In this document: piece by piece, positions 1 through 9,999 of the stretch
Position numbering within the stretch: the stretch's first letter is position 1
How the letters are laid out: the number at the start of each line of letters is the position of its first letter
Origin: Schumannella sp. 10F1B-5-1
GTDB lineage: Bacteria; Actinomycetota; Actinomycetes; Actinomycetales; Microbacteriaceae
Reading direction: 5' to 3'
NCBI RefSeq assembly: GCF_006517535.1
Contig: NZ_VHQH01000036.1
Coordinates: forward strand, 405,577 to 469,576
DNA length: 64,000 nt
Notes under the pieces: model-generated
Seen by the model: the letters and a program-made list of their open reading frames with translations, nothing else
Told to the model about the DNA's origin: nothing
Database searches by the model: none
Translations under genes and position numbers: made by a program

Positions 1-534
1 ACCGCGGCCCGCGGCGGCGTCGGCGTGGCGTTCGGTGAAGGGGCGTTCGGCGATCTGCTCGGCGAGGATCTCCAGGGCGGACCGCACACGCCCCGGGGTG
101 TCGAGCAGGCAGCGGTCGATCGCCTCGGACTCGAACGCGGGACGGCGATCGACGGGGAGGACGCGGCCCGCATCCACGATCACCCGCAGGTGCCCGCGCG
201 TGATCCGGCCGGACTCCCACGCCTCGAGTGCGTGCGGGTAGCCCTCGACGATCTCGCGGGCCTCGCCGATGCGCGCCTGCACGGTGCGGTCGGCGACGCC
301 GAGCAGCGCGGCGAGCTCGGCCGCGATCGACCGCAGCGCCATGTCGTGCGCTCGCACGTTCGCGCTCGCGCGCCGCGCCTGCTTCTCGGCCAGCCGACCT
401 GCCCGGGCGAGCATGCGCAGTTCGGCGACCTGACCCACCGTGAGCAGCGTCGCGACGTCGTCGGCCTCCACCACGACCGACTCCAGCGCGGCGAGATCGC
501 CGTCACTCAGAGTCGTCGTCGGGAGGTCCTTCAT
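1..534 (-). CDS. DUF222-domain protein, probable HNH endonuclease family (partial, 5' part)
   Basis: The gene runs off the left edge; 178 codons are visible from the ATG at 534. The translation is helical and carries the actinobacterial DUF222 pattern: AELAALLGVADRTVQ near residue 70, then ARIGEAREI and SGRITRGHLRVIVDAG. In this family a DUF222 region is usually followed by a C-terminal HNH nuclease domain, which would lie outside the window, so nuclease function is inferred from family only. No good ribosome-binding site precedes the ATG. It is divergent from ispH. These genes are typically multicopy in Microbacteriaceae and their biological role is not settled. Confidence 0.8.
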   Translation of the reverse strand, partial: MKDLPTTTLSDGDLAALESVVVEADDVATLLTVGQVAELRMLARAGRLAEKQARRASANVRAHDMALRSIAAELAALLGVADRTVQARIGEAREIVEGYPHALEAWESGRITRGHLRVIVDAGRVLPVDRRPAFESEAIDRCLLDTPGRVRSALEILAEQIAERPFTERHADAAAGRG

Positions 535-643
535 ATGCTCATCGTGTCGCGGACCACCGACATCAGGAGGGGCGTCGGCAACGTCTCGGCGCCAGCGAGA
601 TCCGCCCACAGCCGGGCATCAGGTCGTGCCAGGCGCGCGCTCG

Positions 644-649
644 TAGAAT
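644..649 (+). promoter_or_regulatory. -10 element of ispH, apparently leaderless
   Basis: TAGAAT ends 6 nt before the GTG start of ispH at 656. That spacing would put the transcription start at or next to the start codon. No Shine-Dalgarno sequence is present. Confidence 0.55.
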
Positions 650-655
650 CACGGG

Positions 656-1747
656 GTGTCCGGCATCACCAACGGCGCCCTCGGCGTCGACCTCGCTGCG
701 CCGCGCGTTCCCACCTCGCGCGGGCCGCTCGTCGACCGCCCCGTCGCCCATGCTGACGGCGAGGTCGCCAAGCGCGTGCTGCTGGCCGCCCCCCGCGGCT
801 ACTGCGCCGGCGTCGACCGCGCGGTCATCGCCGTCGAGAAGGCGCTCGACCACTTCGGCAGCCCCGTCTACGTGCGCAAGCAGATCGTGCACAACGTGCA
901 CGTCGTCAGCGAGCTCGAGAAGCGCGGCGCGATCTTCGTCGACGAGCTCGGCGAGGTGCCGACCGGATCGCACGTCGTCTTCAGCGCCCACGGCGTCTCG
1001 CCGATGGTCAGGAGCGAGGCGACCGAGCGCGAGCTGCAGGCGATCGACGCGACCTGCCCGCTCGTGACGAAGGTGCACCGCGAGGCGCTGCGCTTCGCGA
1101 AGCAGGATGCGCGCATCCTGCTGGTCGGCCACGCCGGACACGAGGAGGTCGAGGGCACGATGGGGCACGCCCCCGATCGCACGATCCTCATCGACAGCCC
1201 CGAGTCGGCCGACACGGTCGAGGTTCCCGACACCGACAACCTGGTCTGGATCTCGCAGACCACGCTGAGCGTCGACGAGACGATGGAGACCGTGCGCCGG
1301 CTGCGCGCCCGCTTCCCGCACCTGCAGGACCCGCCGAGCGACGACATCTGCTACGCCACGCAGAACCGCCAGGTGGCGATCAAGAAGGTCGCGAAGGATG
1401 CCGACCTGGTGATCGTCGTCGGCTCGGCCAACAGCTCGAACAGCGTGCGCCTCGTCGAGGTCGCACTGGAGTACGGCGCCCGCGCGGCCTATCGGGTCGA
1501 CTACGCGGACGAGATCCGACAGGAGTGGCTCGACGACGTGTCGACGATCGGCGTGACCAGCGGGGCCTCGGTGCCCGAGGTGCTGGTGCAGGAGGTTCTG
1601 GCCGACCTGGCCGAGGCCGGCTACGGCGCGGTCGAGGAGGTGCGCACGGCGGAGGAGGACCTCATGTTCTCGCTGCCGAAGGAGCTGCGCCGCGACCTCG
1701 AGGGCAAGGCGGATGCGCGCGCCCTCGGCGGACGGAGCCGCGGATGA
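656..1747 (+). CDS. ispH: 4-hydroxy-3-methylbut-2-enyl diphosphate reductase
   Basis: Last enzyme of the MEP isoprenoid pathway; it reduces HMBPP to IPP and DMAPP with a [4Fe-4S] cluster in the cytosol. The 363-residue protein has the three cluster cysteines in their family contexts: C50 ([12 protein letters not shown]), C134 ([11 protein letters not shown]) and C232 ([11 protein letters not shown]), plus SAHGVSP near 111. It has about 38 residues of N-terminal extension before the conserved core. The GTG start at 656 is chosen because a TAGAAT -10 sits directly upstream. It overlaps the next gene by 4 nt (ATGA). In many actinobacteria ispH lies close to xseAB and ychF; ychF is 19 kb downstream here. 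Confidence 0.97.
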   Translation: MSGITNGALGVDLAAPRVPTSRGPLVDRPVAHADGEVAKRVLLAAPRGYCAGVDRAVIAVEKALDHFGSPVYVRKQIVHNVHVVSELEKRGAIFVDELGEVPTGSHVVFSAHGVSPMVRSEATERELQAIDATCPLVTKVHREALRFAKQDARILLVGHAGHEEVEGTMGHAPDRTILIDSPESADTVEVPDTDNLVWISQTTLSVDETMETVRRLRARFPHLQDPPSDDICYATQNRQVAIKKVAKDADLVIVVGSANSSNSVRLVEVALEYGARAAYRVDYADEIRQEWLDDVSTIGVTSGASVPEVLVQEVLADLAEAGYGAVEEVRTAEEDLMFSLPKELRRDLEGKADARALGGRSRG

Positions 1748-2490
1748 GCGACGAGCGCACCACCCGCGACGACACGGCCGATCGGCCGGCACGCCCCGCC
1801 TACGGCGAGTACGCCTCGCCGGCGGAGCTGCGCGAGATCCTCGGCCCCGATCATCCCCTGCTGCAGGACGCGACGGAGGCCGCGGCCGCGCCGACGAGCG
1901 GCGGCGACGCCCCGTCCGCGAGCACGGGCCCGGATGCCGCCTCGGCGACGCCGAGTGCGTCGACCGTGCCGACGTCGGCACCCCCGACCTCGGCCCCGGG
2001 CGCGTACCCGCCGCCGACCGGCGCCTACGGCCGGCCGGACGCCGACTCCTCGCCGCAGGGCACGTACCCGTCGCAGGGCGGCCCCGCGCATCCCGGCTAC
2101 TCCGCACCCGCCGTCGCCGAGAAGCGCCCTCGCCCGCGCTGGGACCTGCCGATCACGGTCGGCCTGCTCGCCTACGGCCTGTTCAACGTCGTCGGCGCCT
2201 TCACGACCCGCGACCAGTTCCCCGAGCGCTTCGCGCAGGTGTTCCAGATGATGGGCATCGGCGACTTCACCGCGAAGGCCGCCGCGGCCTCCGCCGCGAA
2301 CTGGGATGCGATGCTCCAGCTGGTCGTCTGGGTCGTCGTCGCGATCCTGGTCGCGCTGCTGGCGCGGCGTCTGCGCGTGATCTTCTGGATCCCGCTCGCG
2401 GGCGGCGCTCTCGCCGGGCTGATCTCGGTCGTGATCGGCGTGATCGTGATGGTGCAGGACCCGGCGTACCTGGAGCTGCTCAACCGCTGA
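1744..2490 (+). CDS. DUF6264-family membrane protein
   Basis: 248 residues. The first ~130 are low-complexity Ala/Pro/Ser/Gly/Tyr repeats beginning [16 protein letters not shown]. The C-terminal ~120 residues hold three to four hydrophobic segments, including [17 protein letters not shown] and [17 protein letters not shown]. The start is the ATG overlapping the ispH stop codon, so translation is probably coupled. This layout, a disordered N-terminus followed by a small membrane domain directly after ispH, is what I associate with the DUF6264 family of Microbacteriaceae. Function is unknown, and the tie to ispH is positional only. Confidence 0.8.
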   Translation: MSDERTTRDDTADRPARPAYGEYASPAELREILGPDHPLLQDATEAAAAPTSGGDAPSASTGPDAASATPSASTVPTSAPPTSAPGAYPPPTGAYGRPDADSSPQGTYPSQGGPAHPGYSAPAVAEKRPRPRWDLPITVGLLAYGLFNVVGAFTTRDQFPERFAQVFQMMGIGDFTAKAAAASAANWDAMLQLVVWVVVAILVALLARRLRVIFWIPLAGGALAGLISVVIGVIVMVQDPAYLELLNR

Positions 2491-2606
2491 CACCGGCGGA
2501 CCCGCGCCCGCGCAGGCCGCGTCCCCCGGAGCGGGGTGCCGCATCCCGACCCTGTGACGGCGTCGACCTGAGAGGATCGACCCAGTCGGCGAGAGAGGGG
2601 TCGAGC

Positions 2607-3926
2607 GTGCGCGTCGCCGTGCTGCCCCGTGACGTGGCGTCGGGTGTGATCACCGACACGATCACGCGCATGACCTGGCGGGTCGGCGCGATCTACCTGC
2701 TGCTCGACGTGCCGATCGTGATCGAGGCCTACCTGCGCCTCGGGCTCGGCGCCGACATGGTCGTGCCGCTGCTGCTGCTGGCTGCCCATCTCGGCCTCGT
2801 GCTGGTCGCCATGCGCTGGCCGAGCCGGCGCATGGCGTTCGCCTACCTCGGCGTCGCCGCCGTGCTGACCGCGACCTTCCAGCTGACGGTGCTCGGCGAC
2901 ATCCCCGATGCCGTCGACCACTACAACTTCCTGCTCAACCGCCCGGCCGTCGCCCTCGTCCTCGTCGCGACCGCCTCCACGAGCCCGCTGATCGCGAGCG
3001 CGTGGCTGCTCGCCGGCTTGATGGCGTCGTGCACGGTCACCGCGTTCGTCGCCGCGATCGGCCACCACCCCTTCGAGCCCGGGTTCGGGCCGACCATGAT
3101 GATGATCATCGGCGTCGGGCTCTACGGGGTGCTGGCGGCGATCCAGCACCGGGCGCGGGCGCGCATCCCGAACTTCGACGAGCTCGAGGCCGAGACGCAG
3201 GCGATCGCCACGGGAGCCGACCTGTCGCGGCGCACGACCGCCGTCGTGCACGACACCGTGCTCAACGACCTCGCGATCGTGATGAACGGCTCCGACCAGC
3301 TCGACGAGCGCACCCGGGCGCGTCTGCGTGACGACCTCGACACGCTCACGAGTGCGGAGTGGCTGACCACCTCGCACCACGTGCCCACCGACGAATCGGA
3401 TGCGGTGCTGCGCAATCGCATCGCCCGCGTCGTCACCGAGTACCAGTGGCGCGGGCTGACCGTGCACGTGTCCGGTGCGAACCACGGCATCTACTCGGTG
3501 ACCCCGGATGCGGGCGATGCGCTGATCGACGCGACGCGCGCCGCGCTCGAGAACGTGCTGCGCCACTCGCACACGAGCGAGGCCGAGATCGTCGTGAGCG
3601 CGACCGAGGACATGACCTCGATCATGGTCATCGATCAGGGCGTCGGCTTCGACGCCTCGGCCGTCGCCGGCGATCGGCTGGGTCTGCGCGAGTCGATGGC
3701 CGGACGCCTGGAGCGCGTCGGCGGCCGCTTCGACGTGTGGTCGACCCCGGGCGCCGGCACCTCGGTCGTGCTGACGGTGCCGGTCGTCGCGGTCATCGCC
3801 GAGGCCGAGCCGGCGCAGCACCGCCTGATCGGCCAGGAGCTGCCGCCCGAGCCGGATGCGGAACGCGACATCGAGCGGGATGCCGCATCGGATCGCCCGA
3901 GCGGGAGGGCGGACGATGCGCGGTAG
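2607..3926 (+). CDS. Orphan sensor histidine kinase, NarL/DegS-like
   Basis: 439 residues from GTG 2607, which has GAGAGAGGGG just upstream. About residues 20-190 are five to six membrane helices. Then comes a dimerisation region with H215 in the context VVHDTVLNDL, and a C-terminal HATPase domain with an N-box (RAALENVLRHSH, about 310-321), a G1 box (VIDQGVGFD) and a final GTSVVLTVP strand. These features fit a membrane-bound ATPase/kinase of the HisKA_3 class, which normally pairs with a LuxR-type regulator. None is encoded nearby; the following gene is a degenerate relative. It overlaps that gene by 11 nt. The signal sensed is unknown. Confidence 0.8.
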   Translation: MRVAVLPRDVASGVITDTITRMTWRVGAIYLLLDVPIVIEAYLRLGLGADMVVPLLLLAAHLGLVLVAMRWPSRRMAFAYLGVAAVLTATFQLTVLGDIPDAVDHYNFLLNRPAVALVLVATASTSPLIASAWLLAGLMASCTVTAFVAAIGHHPFEPGFGPTMMMIIGVGLYGVLAAIQHRARARIPNFDELEAETQAIATGADLSRRTTAVVHDTVLNDLAIVMNGSDQLDERTRARLRDDLDTLTSAEWLTTSHHVPTDESDAVLRNRIARVVTEYQWRGLTVHVSGANHGIYSVTPDAGDALIDATRAALENVLRHSHTSEAEIVVSATEDMTSIMVIDQGVGFDASAVAGDRLGLRESMAGRLERVGGRFDVWSTPGAGTSVVLTVPVVAVIAEAEPAQHRLIGQELPPEPDAERDIERDAASDRPSGRADDAR

Positions 3927-5046
3927 AGTCCCGATCTCGCCGCAGCAGATCGATCCGCTGAGCTGGCTGACCGGCCCCTACATCCCGGCGGCTTTCGCGG
4001 TGTTCCAGGCCGTCAGCGGAGTGCTCGTGATCGCGACCGGGCTGAACCCCCGCCACCTGCCGGGGCTGCAGCTGTTCGCGATCGCGCTGGCGGTCGCCTC
4101 CCACCTGGTGGTGCACTTCGCGGCCAGCCGCCGCTCCGGGGCGATCAGCATCGGCGCGGCCGTGACGGCGTGCTCGCTGAGCGGCGCCGCGATGCTGCTC
4201 TCGGCGGTCGGCTACCAGGGCATCCCGATCCCCGTCGAGGTGTGGTGGGGCTCGCTCGCCAGCTGCATGACCCTGGGATCGCTCGCGCCCTACCTGCCGG
4301 CGCGCTGGATCCTGGCGCTGGGAATCGGCGTCGGCGTGGCCACGGTGCCGCTCTCGGCGGCGCTCGTGACCTCGCAGGGCAACTGGGGCGTCGTGGCGGG
4401 CACGATCATCATCGCCACCCCGATCGTGGTGTCGACCGCGATCACGGTCACGTTCTCGCACGGGGTCGTGCGCAGCATGCAGCGGCTGCTCGAGGCGCGC
4501 TCGCGCACGGTCGTGGTCGCGGGCGCCGCTCGTGACCAGCAGATGCAGGAGGCGGAGCGGGCACGTCTGGCACGGCTCACCTCACGGGCCGTGCCGTTCC
4601 TCGAGCAGGTGCTCGAGCGCGGCCGCATCGACGAGGGCGATCGCGCCCTCGCCGGGCAGCTCGCGCGGCGCCTGCGCGACGATCTCGTGACGCAGGCGAA
4701 TGCCAGCTGGCTCGACGAGATGGAGGGCTCGTCACGGCTCGTCGTCGTCGACCCCGACCGCCGCGCCGACCGGCTCCGTCCCCCGCAGAGGACGGCGCTG
4801 CGCGGTCTGATCCGCGCGCTGCTCGCGGCGCCCGAGGTCGACCAGGGCTCGCTGCTCGTCGAGCTGCGCGGCCGCCCTGACGGCTCGACCGCGGTCGGGG
4901 TGAGTCTCGACGTCGAGCTGCCCGACGGGCGCCGCATCATGCACCTCGCGCCGTACTACCTGACGTTGCAGATGACGGCGACCGATGTGGTCTGGAATCG
5001 CGATCGGCTGAGCGTGAGCTTCCAGTTCCCGGACGCCGACACCTGA
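3916..5046 (+). CDS. Degenerate sensor-kinase-like membrane protein
   Basis: 376 residues from ATG 3916, with GGGAGGGCGG upstream and overlapping the kinase gene. The first ~200 residues are about six membrane helices, then a charged helical region (QMQEAERARLARL) and an ~150-residue cytoplasmic end. The segment ARRLRDDLVTQANASWLDE resembles RARLRDDLDTLTSAEWLTT in the upstream kinase, at the same place in the architecture, so the two look paralogous. I find no phospho-accepting H-box, no N-box and no DxGxG in this protein. It is probably a pseudokinase that works with, or regulates, its neighbour. That role is inference; it may simply be an unrelated membrane protein. Confidence 0.6.
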   Translation: MRGRVPISPQQIDPLSWLTGPYIPAAFAVFQAVSGVLVIATGLNPRHLPGLQLFAIALAVASHLVVHFAASRRSGAISIGAAVTACSLSGAAMLLSAVGYQGIPIPVEVWWGSLASCMTLGSLAPYLPARWILALGIGVGVATVPLSAALVTSQGNWGVVAGTIIIATPIVVSTAITVTFSHGVVRSMQRLLEARSRTVVVAGAARDQQMQEAERARLARLTSRAVPFLEQVLERGRIDEGDRALAGQLARRLRDDLVTQANASWLDEMEGSSRLVVVDPDRRADRLRPPQRTALRGLIRALLAAPEVDQGSLLVELRGRPDGSTAVGVSLDVELPDGRRIMHLAPYYLTLQMTATDVVWNRDRLSVSFQFPDADT

Positions 5047-5110
5047 GACGGGGTGGATGCGTCGCCCGCCCTGGTCGGACGGCGCCCGAGCCGCGCGCCC
5101 CGCACGACGA

Positions 5111-5140
5111 AGCCCCGCCGTCCGCGAGGACGACGGGGCT
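5111..5140. terminator. Bidirectional terminator hairpin
   Basis: A 13-bp stem with one mismatch (AGCCCCGCCGTCC / GGACGACGGGGCT) and a GCGA loop lies between the convergent kinase-like gene and fba. There is no strong T-tract. Confidence 0.7.
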
Positions 5141-5167
5141 CCGCTGATCCGCTGACGAGCGGGCTGA

Positions 5168-6199
<1,032 letters not shown>

Positions 6200-6275
6200 G
6201 GGGGTTCTCCTTCGAAGCACAGGCGGGGTTCGCGACCACTCTAGCCAGGCGGAATGGGCGTTCTGCGCGTCGGGC

Positions 6276-6330
6276 TTGACATGCGCACCGGTCGCGCGCA
6301 ATATGTGTGACCAGCAGATGGTCAGACCAT
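6276..6330 (+). promoter_or_regulatory. Promoter plus GntR/FadR-type operator for the acid-sugar cluster
   Basis: A consensus -35 TTGACA (6276-6281), 17-bp spacer and CAATAT (6299-6304) form a sigma70-type promoter. Just downstream of the expected start lies ATGGTC-A-GACCAT (6318-6330), a perfect 13-bp palindrome with the TGGT-N3-ACCA core typical of FadR-subfamily operators. The GntR regulator at 7852 is the obvious candidate to bind it. Confidence 0.7.
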
Positions 6331-6384
6331 CAAGCCATAAAGATTTCTCAGACGGCGCGTCCGTCTACAAAGGGGTAGCTCGGA

Positions 6385-7746
6385 ATGAATCTCTTCCCGC
6401 TCATGCAGCAGCGCACCGCCGCGTCCGGCCCGATCCGCGTCGGCGTGATCGGCGCCGGCAAGTTCGCGTCGATGTTCCTCACGCAGGCCGTGAACAGCGA
6501 CAACATCCACGTCGTCGGCGTCGCCGACATCAACGTGCCCAAGGCCAAGGGCGCCCTCGAGCGCACGGGCTGGCCGGCGGAGCGCTACGCCGCGGCGACG
6601 CTCGACGAGGCCGTGCGCACGGGCGGCACCGCCGTGATCGACAGCTCGGATGCGCTCATCACGCACCCGGCGATCGAGGTCATCCTCGAGATCACCGGCA
6701 ACCCGCTCGTCGGCACCTACCACGCGGTCACCGCGATCGACAACGGCAAGCACGTCGTCATGGTCAACGTCGAGGCCGACTGCATGGTGGGCCCGATCCT
6801 GCAGCGTCGCGCGCAGGCCGCCGGCGTCATCTACACGATGGCCTACGGCGACCAGCCCGCCCTGATCTGCGAGATGGTCGACTGGTGCCGCACGGTCGGC
6901 TTCACCCCGGTCGCCGCGGGCAAGGGCACGAAGTACCTGCCCGAGTACAACTACTCCACCCCCGACACGGTGTGGAACTACTACGGCTTCACCGACGAGC
7001 AGCTGGCCTCGGGCGACTACAACCCGAAGATGTTCAACTCCTTCCTCGACGGCACCAAGTCGGCGATCGAGATGGCCGCCGTCGCGAACGGCACCGGCCT
7101 CATCCCGCAGGACGAGGGACTGAACTTCACCCCGGCCGGCGTGGACGATCTCTCGACCCTGATCATCCCGAAGGCCAACGGCGGCACCCTGTCGCGCTCG
7201 GGCACGGTCGAGATCGTCTCGAGCCTGAACCGCGACGGGACGGACGTGTTCCGCGACCTGCGCTGGGGCGTCTACGTCACCTTCGAGGCGCAGACCGACT
7301 ACGCCGTGCAGTGCTTCGCCGAATACGGCGTCAAGACCGACCCCTCGGGCCGCTTCGGCGAGCTCTACCGCCCGTACCACATGATCGGGCTCGAGCTCGG
7401 GGTGTCGATCGCCGCCGCGGTGCTGCGCAACGAGGCGACGGGGGCGCCGACGGGCTTCCGCGGGGATGTCGTCACGACCGCGAAGAAGGACCTCAAGGTC
7501 GGCGAGACGCTCGACGGCGAGGGCGGCTACACCGTCTTCGGCAAGCTCGCGCCCGCCGCGACCTCGCTCGCCACGGGCGCCCTCCCGCTCGGCCTCGCCC
7601 ACGGCGCCAAGCTCATCCGCGACGTCCCCAAGGACCGCACGGTCTCGTGGGACGACGTCGAGCTCGACGAGACCCAGTTCGCCGTCAGGATCCGCCGCCA
7701 GCTCGAGGCCGAGTTCCGCGCCGAGCACGCGGCGCTCGCGGTCTGA
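6385..7746 (+). CDS. NAD(P)-dependent oxidoreductase with C-terminal SAF domain (COG4091-like)
   Basis: 453 residues; AAAGGGG lies 9 nt before ATG 6385. The N-terminus is a Rossmann fold (IRVGVIGAGKFASMF, 17-31) followed by homoserine-dehydrogenase-like sequence (NGKHVVMVNVEADCMVG). The C-terminal ~100 residues (KKDLKVGETLDGEGGYTVFG onward) look like a SAF domain. This matches what I recall as COG4091, predicted homoserine dehydrogenases with a SAF domain. Biosynthetic homoserine dehydrogenase is unlikely, given its place as first gene of a catabolic cluster with a GntR regulator, transporter and acid-sugar kinase. Oxidation of a sugar acid before phosphorylation is a reasonable inference; the substrate cannot be read from sequence. 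Confidence 0.8.
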   Translation: MNLFPLMQQRTAASGPIRVGVIGAGKFASMFLTQAVNSDNIHVVGVADINVPKAKGALERTGWPAERYAAATLDEAVRTGGTAVIDSSDALITHPAIEVILEITGNPLVGTYHAVTAIDNGKHVVMVNVEADCMVGPILQRRAQAAGVIYTMAYGDQPALICEMVDWCRTVGFTPVAAGKGTKYLPEYNYSTPDTVWNYYGFTDEQLASGDYNPKMFNSFLDGTKSAIEMAAVANGTGLIPQDEGLNFTPAGVDDLSTLIIPKANGGTLSRSGTVEIVSSLNRDGTDVFRDLRWGVYVTFEAQTDYAVQCFAEYGVKTDPSGRFGELYRPYHMIGLELGVSIAAAVLRNEATGAPTGFRGDVVTTAKKDLKVGETLDGEGGYTVFGKLAPAATSLATGALPLGLAHGAKLIRDVPKDRTVSWDDVELDETQFAVRIRRQLEAEFRAEHAALAV

Positions 7747-7754
7747 CGCCGACC

Positions 7755-7767
7755 ACGGTCTGACCGT
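7755..7767. promoter_or_regulatory. Second GGTC-N-GACC operator, upstream of the gntR gene
   Basis: ACGGTC-T-GACCGT is a perfect 13-bp palindrome sharing the GGTC-N-GACC core with the site at 6318-6330. It lies 84 bp before the GntR start, which suggests autoregulation. Confidence 0.6.
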
Positions 7768-7851
7768 CTTCAGGACACACCATGACGCTTACGATGAACG
7801 CGACGGACGTCGAGCAGGCGTCCGCAGCGGACACCGGAAGGGTGATGAGCG

Positions 7852-8595
7852 ATGGGGGCCTCCGACGCCTGGGAGCCGGTGCAGCGACTGCGCACCTACG
7901 AGCAGGTCATGTCGCAGATCGAGGAGCGCATCCTCGACGGGCGGCTGAAGCCGGGGGATCACCTGCCCAGCGAGCGCGAGCTCGCGGTGGCGCTCGGGGT
8001 CTCGCGCCCCTCGCTGCGGGAATCGCTGCGGGTGCTGGAGGCGCTCGGCGTGGTGGATGTGCGCCGGGGCGGGGGAGCGGATGGCGGCGCCGTGCTGCTC
8101 CCCACCCCCGGCGAAGGCCTGGTGAACCTGCTCAAGCTGCAGTTCGCGCTCGGGCACTTCACCGCGACCGACGTGGTCGAGACGCGCACCGCGCTCGAGA
8201 CCTGGTCGTGCTCGGAGGCCGCCTATCGATCGACTGAGGCCGACCACCGCGAGCTCGCCGAGATCCTGGATCGCATGGACGATCCCGAGATCCCGACCAG
8301 CGAGTTCAACCGGCTCGACGCGGCGTTCCACCAGCGGATCGCCGAATCGACCGGCAACGCCCTCACAGCCCAGGTGATGGCGTCGCTGCGCACCACCATC
8401 CACCGCCAGATGATCGAGGCCTACGCCCGCCTCGCCGACTGGAAGACCACGGCCACGACCGTGCGGGCCGAGCATCGCGAGATCCTCGCGGCGATCGTCG
8501 CCCGCGACGGCGAGACCGCTGCGCGACTCGTGCGGCACCACATCAGCAGCTTCTACAAGAACGGACAGATCGGCGGAGCGCCGACCCCGGAGTGA
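7852..8595 (+). CDS. GntR-family (FadR subfamily) transcriptional regulator
   Basis: 247 residues with an N-terminal winged helix (LPSERELAVALGVSRPSLRE, about 43-62, then VLEALGVVDVRRGG) and a helical C-terminal FCD ligand-binding domain. That domain includes DVVETRTALETW, NRLDAAFHQRIAESTGN and EHREILAAI; the Asp and His positions are the usual metal/ligand residues of FCD proteins. GGAAGGG lies about 10 nt before ATG 7852. FadR-type regulators commonly respond to organic acids, consistent with control of an acid-sugar cluster. Two matching palindromes, one at the cluster promoter and one before this gene, are its probable operators. Binding is inferred. Confidence 0.9.
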   Translation: MGASDAWEPVQRLRTYEQVMSQIEERILDGRLKPGDHLPSERELAVALGVSRPSLRESLRVLEALGVVDVRRGGGADGGAVLLPTPGEGLVNLLKLQFALGHFTATDVVETRTALETWSCSEAAYRSTEADHRELAEILDRMDDPEIPTSEFNRLDAAFHQRIAESTGNALTAQVMASLRTTIHRQMIEAYARLADWKTTATTVRAEHREILAAIVARDGETAARLVRHHISSFYKNGQIGGAPTPE

Positions 8596-8602
8596 TCCGG
8601 AT

Positions 8603-8622
8603 GCGCTCCCGCCGGGGAGCGC
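8603..8622 (+). terminator. GC-rich hairpin between gntR and the symporter gene
   Basis: GCGCTCCC-GCCG-GGGAGCGC is a perfect 8-bp stem with a 4-nt loop, just after the gntR stop codon and without a T-tract. It could attenuate read-through into the transporter and kinase genes. Confidence 0.45.
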
Positions 8623-8635
8623 GGTCACCCCGCTC

Positions 8636-8655
8636 CCATATCGAAGGAGATATGG
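8636..8655 (+). promoter_or_regulatory. Inverted repeat enclosing the Shine-Dalgarno region of the symporter gene
   Basis: CCATATC and GATATGG (7-bp arms) flank GAAGGA, which overlaps the only Shine-Dalgarno-like sequence before ATG 8663. It is either a regulator site or a structure that hides the ribosome-binding site. Confidence 0.45.
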
Positions 8656-8662
8656 ACAACCG

Positions 8663-9997
8663 ATGACCACCACCTCTGCCCCCGAGGGCACCTCGCAGGC
8701 CCGTGACGGGTCGCCCGACAAGCTGCGTACCGCCATCGGCAGCGCCGTCGGCACGACGATCGAGAACTACGACTTCCTGGCCTACGGCACCGCCGCGGCG
8801 CTCTACTTCGGCACCGACTTCTTCCCCTCGGAGGACCCAGTCGTCGGCGTGCTGCTCGGCTTCCTGACCTTCGGCATCGGCTTCGCCGTGCGCCCGATCG
8901 GTGGCCTGATCGGCGGCTACCTGGGCGACAAGATCGGCCGCAAGCCGGTGCTCGTCGGCGCACTGCTCGTCATGGGCATCTCGACCGTGCTGATCGGCCT
9001 GCTGCCGACCTACGCGCAGGTGGGCATCATCGCCCCGCTGCTCCTCGGCTTCATCCGCGTCGTGCAGGGCCTCGCCTTCGGCGCCGAGTGGGGTGGCGCC
9101 ATCCTGATGACCTTCGAGCACGCCCCGTGGAAGAAGCGCGGCCGCTACACCGCGATCCCGCAGGCGGGCGTGCCCTTCGGCGTGCTGCTCGCGAACGTCG
9201 TGTTCCTGCTCTCGTCGCAGCTCGACAGCGAGCTCGCCTGGCGTCTGCCGTTCCTGCTCAGCGCCGTGCTCATCATCGCGGGCATGATCATCCGCCTGAA
9301 GGTGTCCGAGAGCCCCGAGTTCGAGCACACCAAGGAGATGGGCCTGGTCGTCAAGAACCCGCTCTGGCAGGTCATCAAGAACGACTGGCGCACCGTGCTG
9401 CGCGTCATCGCCCTGCGCCTCGCCGAGTCGGGCGGCTTCTACGTGATCGTCACCTACATGCTGTCGTACCTGACTGGCGGCGACGAGCCGATCGCCGAGC
9501 GCTCGGTCGCGCTGACCGGCCTGATCACGGCGGCCGCGCTGGGTGTGTTCACGACCATCCTGTGGGGCACACTGACCGACAGGGTCGGGCGCCGCCCGGT
9601 CTACATCGTCGGCACGATCCTGCTGATCGCCTTCGGCTTCCCGATGTTCCTGCTCGTCAACACGGCCGCGCCGTTCATGATCGTCTTCGTCTACGTCGTG
9701 GCGATGTCGATCATCCACGACATGCTCGCCGGCACCCAGGGCGCCTGGTTCTCGGAGCTGTTCAACACGAACACCCGTGCGTCGGGCGCCTCGATCGGCT
9801 ACCAGTTCTCGGCCGCGATCTCGGGCTTCATCCCGCTCATCGCGACCGCGGTCGCCGTGGCGCTCGGCTGGGGCGGCGTCGCGCTGGTCTACATGGCGTG
9901 CGGCGTTCTCGGTCTGCTCGGTGCGCTGCTGACCCGCGAGACGTGGGGCAAGCGCGAGCGCGCCGACGTCGAGCAGGCGATCACCGAGGCCCGCTGA
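8663..9997 (+). CDS. MFS transporter, metabolite:H+ symporter (MHS) family
   Basis: 444 residues with about 12 membrane helices in the cytoplasmic membrane. Family motifs include GTTIENYDFLAYGTAAALYF near the start (MHS-type helix 1), GGYLGDKIGRKP in the loop 2-3 position, FIRVVQGLAFGAEWGGA in helix 4 and WGTLTDRVGRRPVY in the loop 8-9 position. MHS members carry shikimate, citrate, proline, alpha-ketoglutarate and other small carboxylates with protons. Here the neighbours argue for a sugar acid. It is followed 2 nt later by the kinase gene, so the two are almost certainly co-transcribed. The start region is unusual (hairpin around GAAGGAG, and a four-codon ORF that ends in the start codon). 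Confidence 0.92.
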   Translation: MTTTSAPEGTSQARDGSPDKLRTAIGSAVGTTIENYDFLAYGTAAALYFGTDFFPSEDPVVGVLLGFLTFGIGFAVRPIGGLIGGYLGDKIGRKPVLVGALLVMGISTVLIGLLPTYAQVGIIAPLLLGFIRVVQGLAFGAEWGGAILMTFEHAPWKKRGRYTAIPQAGVPFGVLLANVVFLLSSQLDSELAWRLPFLLSAVLIIAGMIIRLKVSESPEFEHTKEMGLVVKNPLWQVIKNDWRTVLRVIALRLAESGGFYVIVTYMLSYLTGGDEPIAERSVALTGLITAAALGVFTTILWGTLTDRVGRRPVYIVGTILLIAFGFPMFLLVNTAAPFMIVFVYVVAMSIIHDMLAGTQGAWFSELFNTNTRASGASIGYQFSAAISGFIPLIATAVAVALGWGGVALVYMACGVLGLLGALLTRETWGKRERADVEQAITEAR

Positions 9998-9999
9998 GC

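Noticed and set aside
1525-1743. Upstream extension of the DUF6264 gene inside ispH
   Set aside because: The frame is open but its translation is low-complexity Arg/Gly; the ATG at 1744 overlapping the ispH stop is the natural start.
2523-2536. Short CCCCG/CGGGG hairpin after the DUF6264 gene
   Set aside because: Only 5 bp; expected often at this GC content.
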